A DNA stretch of 64,000 bases from Bisporella sp. PMI_857 (lineage: Eukaryota; Ascomycota; Leotiomycetes; Helotiales; Helotiaceae). A model generated the notes under the pieces. It was not told the origin of the DNA, searched no databases, and was given only the letters and a program-made list of their open reading frames with translations. Every line of letters starts with the position of its first letter. Position 1 is the stretch's first letter. The translations under genes were made by a program, and so were the position numbers. This document shows positions 1-10,661 of this stretch, piece after piece. The DNA lies in the NCBI GenBank assembly GCA_021307315.1, contig JAJSPD010000001.1, forward strand, positions 1,178,001 through 1,242,000. The letters run 5' to 3'.

Positions 1-13
1 CAGTCTTCCTGTG

Positions 14-1106
14 TCAAGCCAACTTGGCTTTGCCTCCATTGCTCTTGTAGAAAGCAATCCCACATAGAGTATATTAAGACAGTTAGCTCTATTTTAACAT
101 AGACAAGTTACCTGCCTTTCTGCCTCAAGCATGACCTCATGATATACCACATTTCTAGAATACGGCCTGCGATGACTCTCCGAACCTGCCTCAAATATTT
201 CATGAACCCCAGTGTCGAGCTCTAGCCTGTCATGACTCTCCGAACCTGCCTCAAATATCTCATGAACCTCAAGTGTCGTGCTTTACCTTTGGCGAAACAT
301 TTAGACTGAAATTGGCTTGGGTGTCTCCACTTTGAACAGAACCAGCATGTCCCTTGCCTCCTTTTCTTTTCCGCAAAACCATGTAAACAACAATTGCAGC
401 AACAATCACGCATGTAGCTCCAACCCCGACACCAACCCCGACCTTAATCTTCTCGCCGTTATTTGACGATGCCAGTTGTGTTGCGCTTGAAGACACCGAA
501 GGCCCGGTACCCGTCAGTGTTGGGTTATTAGTACTTGAAACGCTGCCCGTGGATATCGTACTTGAAGCGCCGCCCGCGGATATCGTACTTGACACTCCTA
601 CCGTCGCTGCTATTGCGACACGGATTACATTCGGCGCACAGCAGGTAGTCGAATTCAAATTTCCCCCGCAACACCACGTCCCACTTGCCACACAGAGAGA
701 TACTGCCGCTGTGCCATTCGATGATCCGCCGCTTTGCTTTGAAATCTTAGGTGTGATTCAATTTCAAGTTCAGGATACTCACAGTTGGATCCGCGCAAAC
801 GTTCCTCAAACAGAAGGGACTGCTCCACGTCGGGTCCGTACACGACTCGCGCCAATACTGGCCACCTGTGGAGTCACCGCAGAACCCGGAAGTTGCACAC
901 GGATTATGGCATAATTCATTAGAGAGACATTAGTCTGCGAATTGTGCGCGGTTCGTTGCGCAGCACATGGAGAAGGTGCCTACGGTAGCGACGCAAGGCT
1001 GGTACTCAGGGCTGGTTTCGATCGTGCCGTCCGGGTAGTAGCATGTTGCTGAGGTGAAGGGAACGAGATACAGTACTATTAATTGAAAGAGGGAGAGTAG
1101 AGCCAT
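14..1106 (-). pseudogene. Cysteine-rich single-pass membrane protein, apparently broken
   Basis: The start is an ATG at 1106 followed by a signal peptide (MALLSLFQLIVLYLVPFTSA). A Cys-rich ectodomain follows, with CYYPDGT, MCC and TWCC motifs. After a Ser/Thr-rich stalk comes one TM helix (GVGVGATCVIVAAIVVYMVL), a basic RKRK stop-transfer and a cytoplasmic tail. Introns fit at 737-782 and 44-111, and the tail then ends at 14. Two lesions are visible. A TAA at 930-932 sits in frame between two Cys-rich segments that otherwise read continuously. Near 275-290 the frame shifts by one base relative to the duplicated tail unit. The architecture is common among fungal proteins of unknown, possibly surface-sensing, role; that role is inferred. 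A sequencing error or an allelic null could explain either lesion, but two together favour a pseudogene. Confidence 0.6.
172..290. repeat. 60-bp tandem duplication in the tail of the membrane protein gene
   Basis: Positions 172-231 and 232-290 are near-identical copies of one 60-bp unit. On the minus strand each copy encodes about 20 residues with the core HEIFEAGSESH, so the unit is in phase with coding sequence. The copy nearer the TM segment carries one extra base next to the GACACT motif, which ends the reading frame at 269. Confidence 0.75.
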
Positions 1107-1457
1107 GTTGGATGGAAAGCGCGTTAAGAATAACAAAATGGAAGAGAGAACGCGCAATGGTTTGTGTTCTGACATTAGTGATAGTAATGGACTGTGCGTA
1201 TGAACGGTAGGAGCCGCTGTTAATTAGGGATAAGAAGTAAGAAACTGAAGCTATAATAATTTGCAGCTTCATCAGTGAGGTTTGCAAGAATAACCCTGAC
1301 TAGGATTCCTGATCCTCCAGACGAAGTAGCTTGGCTCACACATAAAACATGAGGATGGCTAGAGCATGCAGGATTGGAGACGCTAACCGCCAGCATCTTG
1401 GAAGTGTGGCTGAAATTAAATTCTGGAAGTGTTCAAATTTAGTCCATTGCGATCGAA
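1107..1457. other. Intergenic, upstream of the Cys-rich gene and downstream of ORC3
   Basis: About 350 bp of mixed composition. It should contain the promoter of the minus-strand gene ending at 14 and the 3' end of ORC3. I see no further gene. Confidence 0.5.
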
Positions 1458-3861
1458 TTATAAACCTCTCCACAGAGATTTGCCTAGATGATCGACCTTT
1501 CTCTTGCTTTGCTTGATCATGCCCAACAACTTTAAGTCTGCTAGTCCCTTGTAGAACAGCATCAATGCTGTTCGTTCATCACAGCCCTCATCTCCTTCTC
1601 CTTCCATAATGCTAAAAAATGAGGTCCAGAGGTCGGATATATTTATCAGAGACCCACTCTCCAGATACATATGATATATAATTGCGGTCGGGACAGATGC
1701 TGATGAAAGAACCTCGACTGAGGGATCACAGCTCAACAGGTATCCGGAAGGTTCAAAAAGAGCATTCTCCAAGACATGTCTAGGGCGCGGAGCAAAGACA
1801 TCTTTGTAAGGGAATGTAAAGTCGAAAAGCCATACCTCATTCAAGAACCATTGTTGAGGATTTTCGCATGTCAAATAACCCCTGAGAGTCTCCAAAAATT
1901 GATCGATGAGCTTCGTGTATTCTATATCCTCTCTAGACAACGAAGATTTCTCGTAACTCAACTGGACCTTTTGAGCAATAACTGTGGTCCTCACTGCTTT
2001 ACTGTGTGCTGCATAACTACTTCGAACTGGGTTGCCGGTCGCTGCCAATAAAGCGACTTGTTTCCTGACTTCGCCGATCTCCAGAGCAAAGTCTGGCTCT
2101 TCGTTCAGCCAACCATCAAGTCCTAATTCTAAGCTTCCGTTCTGAGCTACCGCTTCAATAGTGTCAATCAACGAAGCCAATTCCTGAGGTGACATCCGCT
2201 TGATGTTATCGAATAGACCAAGGATGATATCCGAGTCATTGAGTGTGCCTTTGAACGCCTTCAGGTAGAGTTCGACCTTCCCAACCGGGCCCTTCGCGAT
2301 ACTAGCTATAACTTGCATCTTTCTTGACAAGTGAGTGAGCTTGACGCTCGTGCTCTTGAGTGAAAGCTCAATCTCTTCTCGAAGGACATCATCATCCTCA
2401 AGAAGTTTTTTGGCGTGAATTTTATCGTTGTTGTCGAACAGAAGCTTTACCAACTCTTGGAAAGATGAAAGTTTTCGTACAGCCTCAAGGTGTAACGGTG
2501 TCAAAGAGTTCATCATCCTAGAGAGTTCTGTGAAATTACTCAAAACCGCTAATGGATTCGAGTAAAAATGAAACATATATGCATACTATGTCAGTTAGCA
2601 AGTTGTATAGTCTTATCTAGAGCTAGAATACCTTTAATGCACTGGTGAATGCCTGCACACTTTGCACATGGTCATGTTGTCTTTCCATAAGGCTTGATAT
2701 GAATCCGGGCCCGAGTCGAACTGGAACATTAGTGCTAGCAGTCACTTTCTGGAACAGGCTTTCCAGGATTGAGCTCGTTTGCTCCACATCAAACTGCGTA
2801 CCACTAAGGTAACGGCTTGCTGCTCGAGAGAGTCTTTCATGGAAAAGATCTACAGATGTGGCAATCCCGAACAGTAGAATAAAAGGAATACGATCTTCCC
2901 AACAACTAGAAGTTATATTAGCGACAAACCCGCGAGATGGAAACAGATAAATATAACATACTTAAACAGTGTGATTATGTCCACCAACAATCCAGGATCG
3001 AAAGCTTCGCTGTCTTGAAAAGCAACAACGACTTTTTGGCTTTCATGAGCATTCACAAATCGGTGTAGCAATTCCAGATCATAATTCAAGAGTTTTCTCC
3101 CCTATTTTATTAGTATATCGCCATGGCAATGCTTCTTCCGGAAAACGTACAGGCCGCTGGTCAAAGCCGTTCTCATCATCGCCTATACTTTTTTGGTTGG
3201 TAGTCTCTCTAATTATCTGCTTTAACATAGCCTTGAGATTGGAGGCATCTCCTGATCGCAGAGTCACAACTGGTCCTTGAAGCTCTGCTCTCAGCTTGTC
3301 GGAAAGTTGCTCGAAAAGAAGACTTTGCGATGCTATGTTTGGTCCAGTAGCAATAAACCCAGCAGGAAGTGTTCCCATGCCCCTGGGATGCATTAGCATG
3401 TGTGTGCGAGCCAACTTTATAAGAATCTTACTTTGTGACATTGGTATTCTGGACAAATGCGGTGACTTTTGCTAAAGTCTCTTCATTTGCTGCCTGCAAC
3501 ACACTCTGCAAAATTTTCAATATTGCTTATATCCTTTTGGAACACCCTACGAACCTGAATTCTTCCCTCGGTTTCTTTCCAGAATCGTACAAAAAGCTCT
3601 TGACGTAGTTTCACCCATTGTAAATCTTCAGAACCACCAAAGAGCGGCTCAAACTTGAATGCTGGAGCATATTCGATGCTATTGGCTTTACTGACTTTGC
3701 GTCGTTTGGCTGGCCGTTCTATAGCATCCTCTGAACGCGTAAACACGAACGCTGGCTTTGAACAATATCAGCGATCAATACATAAATATACATCATTCTC
3801 GTACCTGTTGATCACTGGAATCTAGCCCTGAAGTACTAATTGTATCTCCATAGACCGACAT
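1458..3861 (-). CDS. ORC3: Origin recognition complex subunit 3
   Basis: This is a subunit of the six-protein complex that marks replication origins and loads MCM helicases in the nucleus. Seven exons join into about 701 residues: 3805-3861, 3555-3755, 3432-3505, 3151-3382, 2962-3101, 2632-2905 and 1458-2585. Lengths sum to a multiple of three and all introns are 46-56 bp. The ORC3 N-terminal region is seen in GTLPAGFIATGPNIASQSLL, then VVVAFQDSEAFDPGLLVDII and IPFILLFGIATSVDLFHERL, which is the degenerate AAA+ core of this subunit. The C-terminal 370 residues are helical, as in the family's insertion and winged-helix part. Start ATG at 3861 gives a short first exon (MSVYGDTISTSGL), then a basic segment AKRRKV that may be a nuclear localisation signal. 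It is divergent from the PPR gene at 4067, with about 205 bp between. Length matches fungal Orc3 (600-720 aa). Confidence 0.9.
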
Positions 3862-4066
3862 CTGGTTTTTATTGGGTTGTGCAAATGTATCCTTAAATCG
3901 TGCAAGGGAGCTCCTCAGAGGAGGACGCGACTTGTCAGCCTCGTCGCCTTGTTAGATTTTTTGTAAACCTTCGGCACCATTAGTACCTATGAACCACCAA
4001 ATATAACAGCACTTTTTGCAGATCGATTGGATTCGATGCGAGTGGTGGAATTTTAAATCAACATCT

Positions 4067-7046
4067 ATGCCGTCTTCGCAGCCACTTTTGACTTCAAGGC
4101 TTCGTGGTTATGTGTGTAAATCATGTTCGTTGAGGCTACAAAAACCTCCACGACCACAAGCACCATGGCTTTCCCGAAGCATAATGAGTGAAAATGGTGG
4201 AAGAGTTCCTAAATTATCCAAAATCCAGAAATCGACACCTACACAGAGCCTCCCTTCTGGTTCAACTATCAAATATTTTGAGCAGACCCCGGATGGTGAG
4301 CGAAGGGAACTAGATGATGACCCGGACGAGGAGATGCTAAGGCAGACCGTGGAGGCCACTCTTCGAAGCTACGATGAAACGATGATGAAGAAAAGTGAGG
4401 AGTTAGGTATTTCTATCGAAGAGCTCGAAAAAAGGCATGGCATGTCCGAAGAAGAGCTTGAAGAAGGACTCGATACATTTGGTGGTGAAATGGCAGAAGA
4501 AGATCTTCATGGACATTTCTCTGGAGAAGGTTGGTCGCAACAATGGTCAACTGAGGATTTTGAAGAAATGGCATCTGCATCCGACTTTGACGGGTCTATG
4601 TCAGAGGAGTTTTTCATGAAACAAATGACAGAGCAGGAACGTGGGCAGTGGGATGAACAGGAACGCATGACTTCAGAGATGGAGGCTCAGATGAAAAAGT
4701 GGAAGGAATTGGATAATATCTCCGAAGAAGACCGGCAGGCTCTTCGCAGAGAGCTTTTGGCGGGGATAGTATATGAGGAGGATTCTCGGCAGCAGGCCGA
4801 ACTGAATGGTCTGTGTTCAGCGATCTCCTTCAAGTCTTTCAAGCTAAAATGTTGGAACAGATGAATCTTCCTTTGCAATAGATCCTCCAGTAGAAGCCGC
4901 TTCCAAACAATTGAAGCAACTGCCTCAATCGGCCAAGGATAATCAGTTAACAAGTTCAGAGATCTTGTCCGGCGTTACTATCCCGAAGGATGAATTCCCA
5001 GACGAGTATAAAAAGCGTATCACTGCTCTGAACAATAGCCTGCAGAGGGCTTCTCGTCTTCTCAAGCAGAATAAATTGGGAGACAATGTTCAGAAAGAAG
5101 CTTGGCAATCGTATATGGTTTGTAGTAAGATATTGTTAAGGTCGCCAGAGAGCGTTCCAATGAATGTTTGGTCACTTCTCTGGGACATATTCGAACAACC
5201 TAACGAAAGAAATCATGGCCGAATGGAGCATATCTTTCGGCTTGGAAATGACATGAAAATTGCGAATGTGCCTTTTCGTGGTCGACAGCATGTCTTATAT
5301 ATTGAGGCTAGATTCATGGAAGGGGCTAGAAAGGCTGCTATCCAGGATTGGGAAAACCATAAATCGAGCTTGGGGGAAGACGCATCCACATTTCAGAGCT
5401 TCTGGATAATCGGAATCAGAATGTATAGTGAACTTGGGGACGCAAGGAAGTCACTAGCAGCTGTAGCTGAATTCCTTCAACAGTCCCAGGATGCTCAGGA
5501 TTATAGGCTATTGTTACCGGTAATAAAGGCTTACTTAAACGAAGAATCACCAACAGGACTACGGACAGCCTGGGCGGCATATGAGCAACTGAAATGGCAT
5601 CTTGGGTCATTGATGAGAATGGAAGATTATGATGCCGTTATCTCTCTTTTTTTGAAGGCAAATAAAACAAACCAGGCACTGCAGATTTTCACCGATATGA
5701 TGCTTGCTGGAGAAAGGTACCAGAAACGGAAAAGAATAGCAGACGAGTCTGAAGTGTTCCTCGATCTAGCAAATGTGGAAAATAATGTCGAACAGCCTGT
5801 GGTATTGCCTTCAGAACTAAATAACAAGTTTTTCTTCGGAAAGTGGATCAAGAAGCTCATAGGGGACGGCGACATAGCAGGTGCAAAAAAGGTGTTTGAT
5901 CTGATGAGAGAGCGTGGCATTCGCGCGGATGCTAGGCACATGAATGGTCTTATCGGGGCTCTCTATAGAAGCAAGTTCCGAGGCGACCACAGGATAGGTC
6001 ATGAAATGGCCTGGCAAATGATCGAAGCCCGACTAGAGTTCGTCAAAAGACGTGATCTGTCGCTTCATTCTCGTGGGAAAGTAAGGGTTATTGCAAGCGA
6101 AAACAAGCCAGATTATATGTCCCCACTTCTGATGCCTATTGCCACAATCGAGACCTTTTCGATTCTTCTTGAGCAATATCGGCGAGGACAGAGAAAAGAC
6201 GATATAGAACGGCTCTGTAGAACCCTGGAGGAAGCCCGGATTCGACCAGATACCTATTTCATGAACCAGATGATTCTCAGCGATTGGAGATCCCGCAGCA
6301 CAGAAAGGACTTGGGAGATGTATCAAGACTTCGTCCGCAAATGGGTAAAGCCAGATTTCGATACGTACAACTACCTTTGGGGTGTCATGAAGAAAGCCTC
6401 TGATCCCATGACTAGAGAAGATTTTATGTTCACTACCTGCAGAGAGCTCTTTCGTAACATGATCGGTCAAGCAAAGAGCCTAACACGTAAAGAGAGTATG
6501 CCCAAGGAAGTTTATGATGCGATTCTTCTAGCCTTCAGCCTTAGAAATGATCAGGCAGGAACTGCTGTGGCATTGCGAGCTCTACAAAAGCATTTCAACA
6601 TGTATCCTACCGCAGATACCGCACGAACCATAGTGCTGCAGCTTACTCGTGCGGAGTACAGAGTATCACAGTGGGAACCGAAGGCTGGAGAATCTACTAA
6701 AACAAAGTTATGGGGCCATCGACCAAGGAGACTCAATTTGAGACGTCATGAGACCACAGATAGAGTACAGCAAGTGACGAAGATATTTGCCTCCTTCAAG
6801 AAGCAACGACTAGATGCCTTGCAAGAAAGAGGAATTGTATATGAAGAATTGAGCGAGGAGGAAAAGGCCGAGGAGGCGCTTCTCTTACTTTCAGACTTAC
6901 TTCGATACGCTGCCCAGGCAAGGCTGGATAGCAGTACTGATTGGGCACAACCCAAAACAGCTGATGTAAAATCACGGCAGGCAGCAGACATGATGGGCGT
7001 TCCGGACTGTGACCCGTGGGCTGAGCCTACCACTTTACAGAGCTAA
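4067..7046 (+). CDS. Mitochondrial pentatricopeptide-repeat (PPR) protein
   Basis: Two exons (4067-4808 and 4861-7046) joined by a 52-bp intron encode about 975 residues. The ATG at 4067 is preferred because it opens a Ser/Arg-rich amphipathic presequence (MPSSQPLLTSRLRGYVC) typical of mitochondrial import; an in-frame ATG lies upstream at 4016. Residues 60-230 are strongly acidic and predicted disordered. PPR-like helical hairpins follow, for example TNQALQIFTDMMLAG near residue 515, GAKKVFDLMRERGIRADARH near 590, and ARIRPDTYFMNQMI near 705. Fungal PPR proteins of this size act in mitochondrial RNA stability or translation, or in respiratory complex assembly; which of these applies cannot be read from the sequence. 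The C-terminus is short and unstructured. The intron donor (GTCTGT) is atypical, but the frame change requires it. Confidence 0.8.
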
Positions 7047-7238
7047 ACATAGGTAGGGTTGATGACCCGACATGTACCATATAATATACCCACACTGTAA
7101 AATACCTCGATATACAATTAGTGTATAGAAAAGAAGGAAAATCCCATCCCAAAGACATGCTCAGGCTTTCATTGTGCTTTATTTTTCTCTGAAAACATTG
7201 GGTATCATAACGCCGCCCATGCAAAAGTCTATAAACGC

Positions 7239-8243
7239 TTAATCGTGATCTTCTTCTGCAGGTCCTGGACAGCCTGCCAATTCCTTGTCTGGATAAGTAT
7301 ATTTGCACCAGAAGCAGTAATTGAACTCCTCTCGAAGATACTTCACAAGTTTCCCGAGTCGAACCGCTGGATCTAATGCATTGAACTCATCCAATTCAGG
7401 ATCTTCTTCCTCAAGATCTTCCACCAGAACATACTGGGTCAGAGACTTTCCCATAGCTCTCTTATCGTCCGCATCCTCATTTGGGTCATCATAGGTAGGG
7501 AGCCGTGACAGACTCTGCTGCAAATCATATCGCATCCGGCGATCTCTTTCCTTTTCTTCCCTTTGCCGTATCAGACCCCGCCACAGGACATTGATCTGCT
7601 TCAATGGTTTCGTCGAAATCTTCCGTATCTTGCCCGCGTCAGTCGTCTCCTCGACATCCTTCCCTGCTTCAAAGGCCTCTGTTTCCTCTTTCTCGCCGTT
7701 CATCCGTTCGGCAACTCTCATCGCTGCAGCAACCTGCGCCTCCAACCTAATTTCCTCCCTCTCCTTCCTCACCCTCTCCCTATAATCACCCTCCTCCGCC
7801 TTTACCCTCTTTCCCGCCCTCTCCACGTCCTCCCTAAACTTCCTCTTCTTCTCCGAGTCCATCCCGATCCCACCACGATCCTCCTTCATGCTAATCCCAA
7901 TCGGCTCCGTCCTTGCCCCGATATTATCTTTACTTCCCAGCGCGGACCCAGCCTTAAATCCCATTTTGGACATCATAGCCAGGCCCTTGCTCTTCGCTGC
8001 CATTTCAGGGTCTGCAAACATTGATGCAGAGAGGGCTGCTTCGCGGGCGGCTTTCTCGTCGGCTTCGCGCTCTGCTTTGGATTTGATTCGTCCTTTGGCT
8101 TCGGATTCTCGTTCTTTGCGGAGGCGGCGCTGGGTGTACGTTTCCTTCTCCTTGGGTTTATTAGGTTCCGCGATGATCATGTTCATGTAGTCGTCTTCCT
8201 CCTCCTCTTCAGCATTGGTGGTTGATAAGTCCTGTGACGGCAT
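7239..8243 (-). CDS. G-patch domain protein, GPATCH11/CCDC75 type
   Basis: A single exon of 334 residues. The N-terminus is acidic, followed by a long charged helix rich in Lys, Arg and Glu. A G-patch motif lies at about residues 88-135 (SKMGFKAGSALGSKDN, then GIGM). The C-terminal 60 residues match the DUF4187 module found with the G-patch in this family, including FNYCFWCKYTYPDKELAGCP with a C-x2-C pair. G-patch proteins bind RNA and often activate DEAH-box helicases, so a nuclear splicing or RNA-processing role is likely by family. The two gene ends converge: the PPR gene stops at 7046 on the other strand, leaving about 190 bp. The C-to-T-looking third-position bias in the charged region is only a consequence of Lys/Glu codons. 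Confidence 0.85.
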   Translation of the reverse strand: MPSQDLSTTNAEEEEEDDYMNMIIAEPNKPKEKETYTQRRLRKERESEAKGRIKSKAEREADEKAAREAALSASMFADPEMAAKSKGLAMMSKMGFKAGSALGSKDNIGARTEPIGISMKEDRGGIGMDSEKKRKFREDVERAGKRVKAEEGDYRERVRKEREEIRLEAQVAAAMRVAERMNGEKEETEAFEAGKDVEETTDAGKIRKISTKPLKQINVLWRGLIRQREEKERDRRMRYDLQQSLSRLPTYDDPNEDADDKRAMGKSLTQYVLVEDLEEEDPELDEFNALDPAVRLGKLVKYLREEFNYCFWCKYTYPDKELAGCPGPAEEDHD

Positions 8244-8940
8244 TTTGGAAGGAAAGAACTTTTTATATAGCGTCGCAGTGTCGTAGTCATAGAAGTATGC
8301 TCAGCGATTTTGAGAACTTCTGTAAGCTTTCTCAAGGCGAGTATAGAAATGGTGGATAAGGCGACGATTGTCCTCCAGATTTGGAAATTCCTCCAATCCC
8401 TCAGCCTGGCCAATCCCCTCACCTTTCAAAACCTCCAACTAGCTATCTAACTTAGACAAAAACGGGAATCAGATATGCACAGAATAGGTTCTACGTCCTG
8501 CCAGATTTTAGAGCCGCATCAAAATCTCGAATTGACGTTTGAAGGCAGAATTTGTAGGCGGTGAGAATGATATCAGTCCTGTTAGGGCAAGCCTAAAACT
8601 TCAAAATGCTCATTAGACGCGAGCGGTTCAATTGTTTCTGATATCTCACTCTATACTCTGCAGATCATACTTCTTAGTAGAGAAAATCCATCTATTAATG
8701 GTATATCAGTTGTGCAGATGTTGATATCTGTCTTCGATGACAACTTTTCTTAGATATGTTAAACGCGCCTAGCTGCGCTTCTAAGCGCGTGAGTGTCCAA
8801 TCAAAGCTCCCGAAACACTGGAATTGTGCATCAGCCGTATGATCTGACTTAAGCACAAAACTGAATCAAACTTGCATTCTGCAAACTACTCCAGTGACGC
8901 GTAAGTTATCCGTCGCTGCCTATGAAAATATTCAAAGGCT
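8244..8940. other. Gene-poor stretch upstream of the G-patch gene
   Basis: It contains the G-patch gene promoter, and short ORFs only. I see no supported gene or repeat. Confidence 0.4.
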
Positions 8941-9041
8941 AATATAGTTTGTAGAGTGGTTAGCGTGTCGTTCTTATATCTATCGGGAATCTGATAAATA
9001 TGGCTATGCGAAAGTCGTGGGTTCGACACCCACCTGGAGTA
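8941..9041 (+). tRNA. Degenerate tRNA-Arg(UCU)-like sequence with intron, probable tRNA pseudogene
   Basis: A perfect T-arm (GTGGG, TTCGACA, CCCAC) is followed by a 3' acceptor strand CTGGAGT and discriminator A at 9041. Upstream there is a D-arm-like segment (GTAGAGTGGTTAGCG), then a TTCTTA anticodon loop with TCT at about 8972-8974 and an intron-like insertion. The expected 5' acceptor strand would be ACTCCAG, but the sequence has AATATAG, leaving about three mismatches in the stem. An A box and B box are recognisable and a T-run follows at 9075. It may still be transcribed, but a functional acceptor stem is doubtful. The Arg assignment rests on the TCT loop and on resemblance to fungal intron-bearing tRNA-Arg. 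Confidence 0.45.
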
Positions 9042-9074
9042 AAACTCTAGATCTTACCAATCGCCTTTTTGACC

Positions 9075-9088
9075 TTTTTTTTTTTTTT
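9075..9088 (+). terminator. Poly-T run, possible RNA polymerase III terminator
   Basis: Fourteen consecutive T residues lie about 35 bp after the tRNA-like sequence, in the correct orientation for a Pol III stop signal. Confidence 0.35.
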
Positions 9089-9091
9089 GGC

Positions 9092-10124
9092 TAATTGTTG
9101 TCTGTTGTGACTTCTTTTCTCAAGTGACCGAGAATGGTGACTTTGCCGAGCCAAACCTCCCCATTTATGCCTAAACTTACTAGCATGCATCGAATCTTGC
9201 GAGGCAATAATTATTTTTGTATTGGACAAATCGTAGATATCGCCATGCGAAAAATTCGCTGGCAAGTTCGCATTACTTTAAATGATAAGAACGAACACAA
9301 ATATGCCTGTGGCGCATCTTGTGAGTCGCCAGCATCTGGAAAGCTTTCCAAGTCAGCAGTATACATGTATAGATGTCCTCTCCCATCCACAATGCATCAC
9401 ACAGCTCTCAACAAGTTACATCTAAATTAGGCACATGAGCCTTCATGACACCTCTATATCTATGCATACGTGATAATACTTTTTTTTTTAATTATCCATT
9501 TATAGTCTTACTTGCAATATACCACATATCAACATACATTCGGATCGAGGGTAATAGGAAAGTTCGATCATCAAGTGAAAATTTATATTTTTTAAACCCG
9601 ATTATGGAGATTTCTTCCGGCTTCTTGTCCCCATTTTCCGCGTTATGGCTCTCGCTACCGAAGTGGAAATTGCCCACACGAGCGCATCGTTGTCTAAAGG
9701 GTCAAAATTTTACGATAGGCATGATGTGATTCCAGCCCCCGAACAGCAGGAGCATAGCAAGAGGCTGAATGAAAAAGAAAATCGTGATTGATCTTGCTAT
9801 ATAGCGAAATATGCGTCTTATCTGCCTTTCTTAACTCCAATCAACTACCAAGTGCTTATCGCCACTGGAACCTCACGGTCTAACCCAAACGCCTTGCTGG
9901 TTTTGGATCCAACTAAATACAGGTACGTACTGATGAAAGAATAGAATACCTGAGGACTTCACAATTCAGTGTTGTGGTCAATTGCCAACTGGCTCACAAT
10001 ATGTAATATACTAGAACCGAAACAGAAAAGAGGAATGCAAAAGAGCAAACCTCAAATAAGCTTGAATTTGTTTTCAGAAATGGTCTGAGCATGTTCGATG
10101 AAAACAATACCAAAAATTAAAACA
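9092..10124. other. Gene-poor stretch between two tRNA-like sequences
   Basis: Short ORFs occur on both strands (up to about 98 codons) without recognisable domains or splice support. It is AT-rich with homopolymer runs, such as the T-run near 9481. I see no gene. Confidence 0.4.
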
Positions 10125-10206
10125 GGGCACTAGAGAGATTCGAACTCCTGCTCCCAAAGGAACTTCGCTAGCAACGAAACACAATAGACCACTCTACCAT
10201 TGTGTC
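10125..10206 (-). tRNA. Degenerate tRNA-Ser(GCU)-like sequence, probable tRNA pseudogene
   Basis: Read on the minus strand it starts GACACAATGG, as fungal tRNA-Ser(GCU) does. It has an A box (TGGTAGAGTGG), an anticodon arm TTTCGTTGCTAGCGAAG with GCT in the loop, and a long variable arm, as expected for Ser. The B box is GAGTTCGAATC. The 3' acceptor strand TAGTGCC pairs at only about five of seven positions with GACACAA, and the T-stem has one mismatch and one wobble. The D-arm carries TA where CC is usual. The pattern fits a decayed copy of a tRNA gene. Confidence 0.5.
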
Positions 10207-10661
10207 TCAAGCTTTTTCTGATATGATGTGTTCTATTGTAGTACATATTTTGTTTAAAGCTTAGGTCCGCTTTGTTTTGGGGTGTGTCCGGCAAGGAGTT
10301 GGTGGTGGTAGGAAGTGAGTCACTCGCCGAGAGTGTAGGAGCCATGAGCGAGCCAATGTGGGAATTAGTATGCATCTTGAATTTAAGAAAAGCTTGAACA
10401 CGCGTCTATCGTGTTGCGAATGGCCATAGAATGATGGGCTATACTAGAGCTGGCTAACCCCTAGCAGGGACAACAGTAATGGATAATCAGTATGACAAAC
10501 ACAAGAAACTTTTCTGAGCTATAAGAAGTGTAGTTGAATACACGTATTGTGATCGATTTACTTTTGAAATCCTCCGCCTATAATAATGCAGCATGTCTAA
10601 AACCGGGGTATCTATCTGGTCACTCCATTTTCGATTCCGTTCAAGTTCGATCAGATAGCGT
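10207..10661. other. Intergenic, downstream of ADE17
   Basis: About 450 bp with no supported coding sequence; it should hold the ADE17 3' UTR. Confidence 0.4.

Noticed and set aside
549..914. Plus-strand ORF of 121 codons
   Set aside because: It is the complement of the Cys-rich membrane protein gene, whose minus-strand reading has a signal peptide, Cys motifs and a TM helix.
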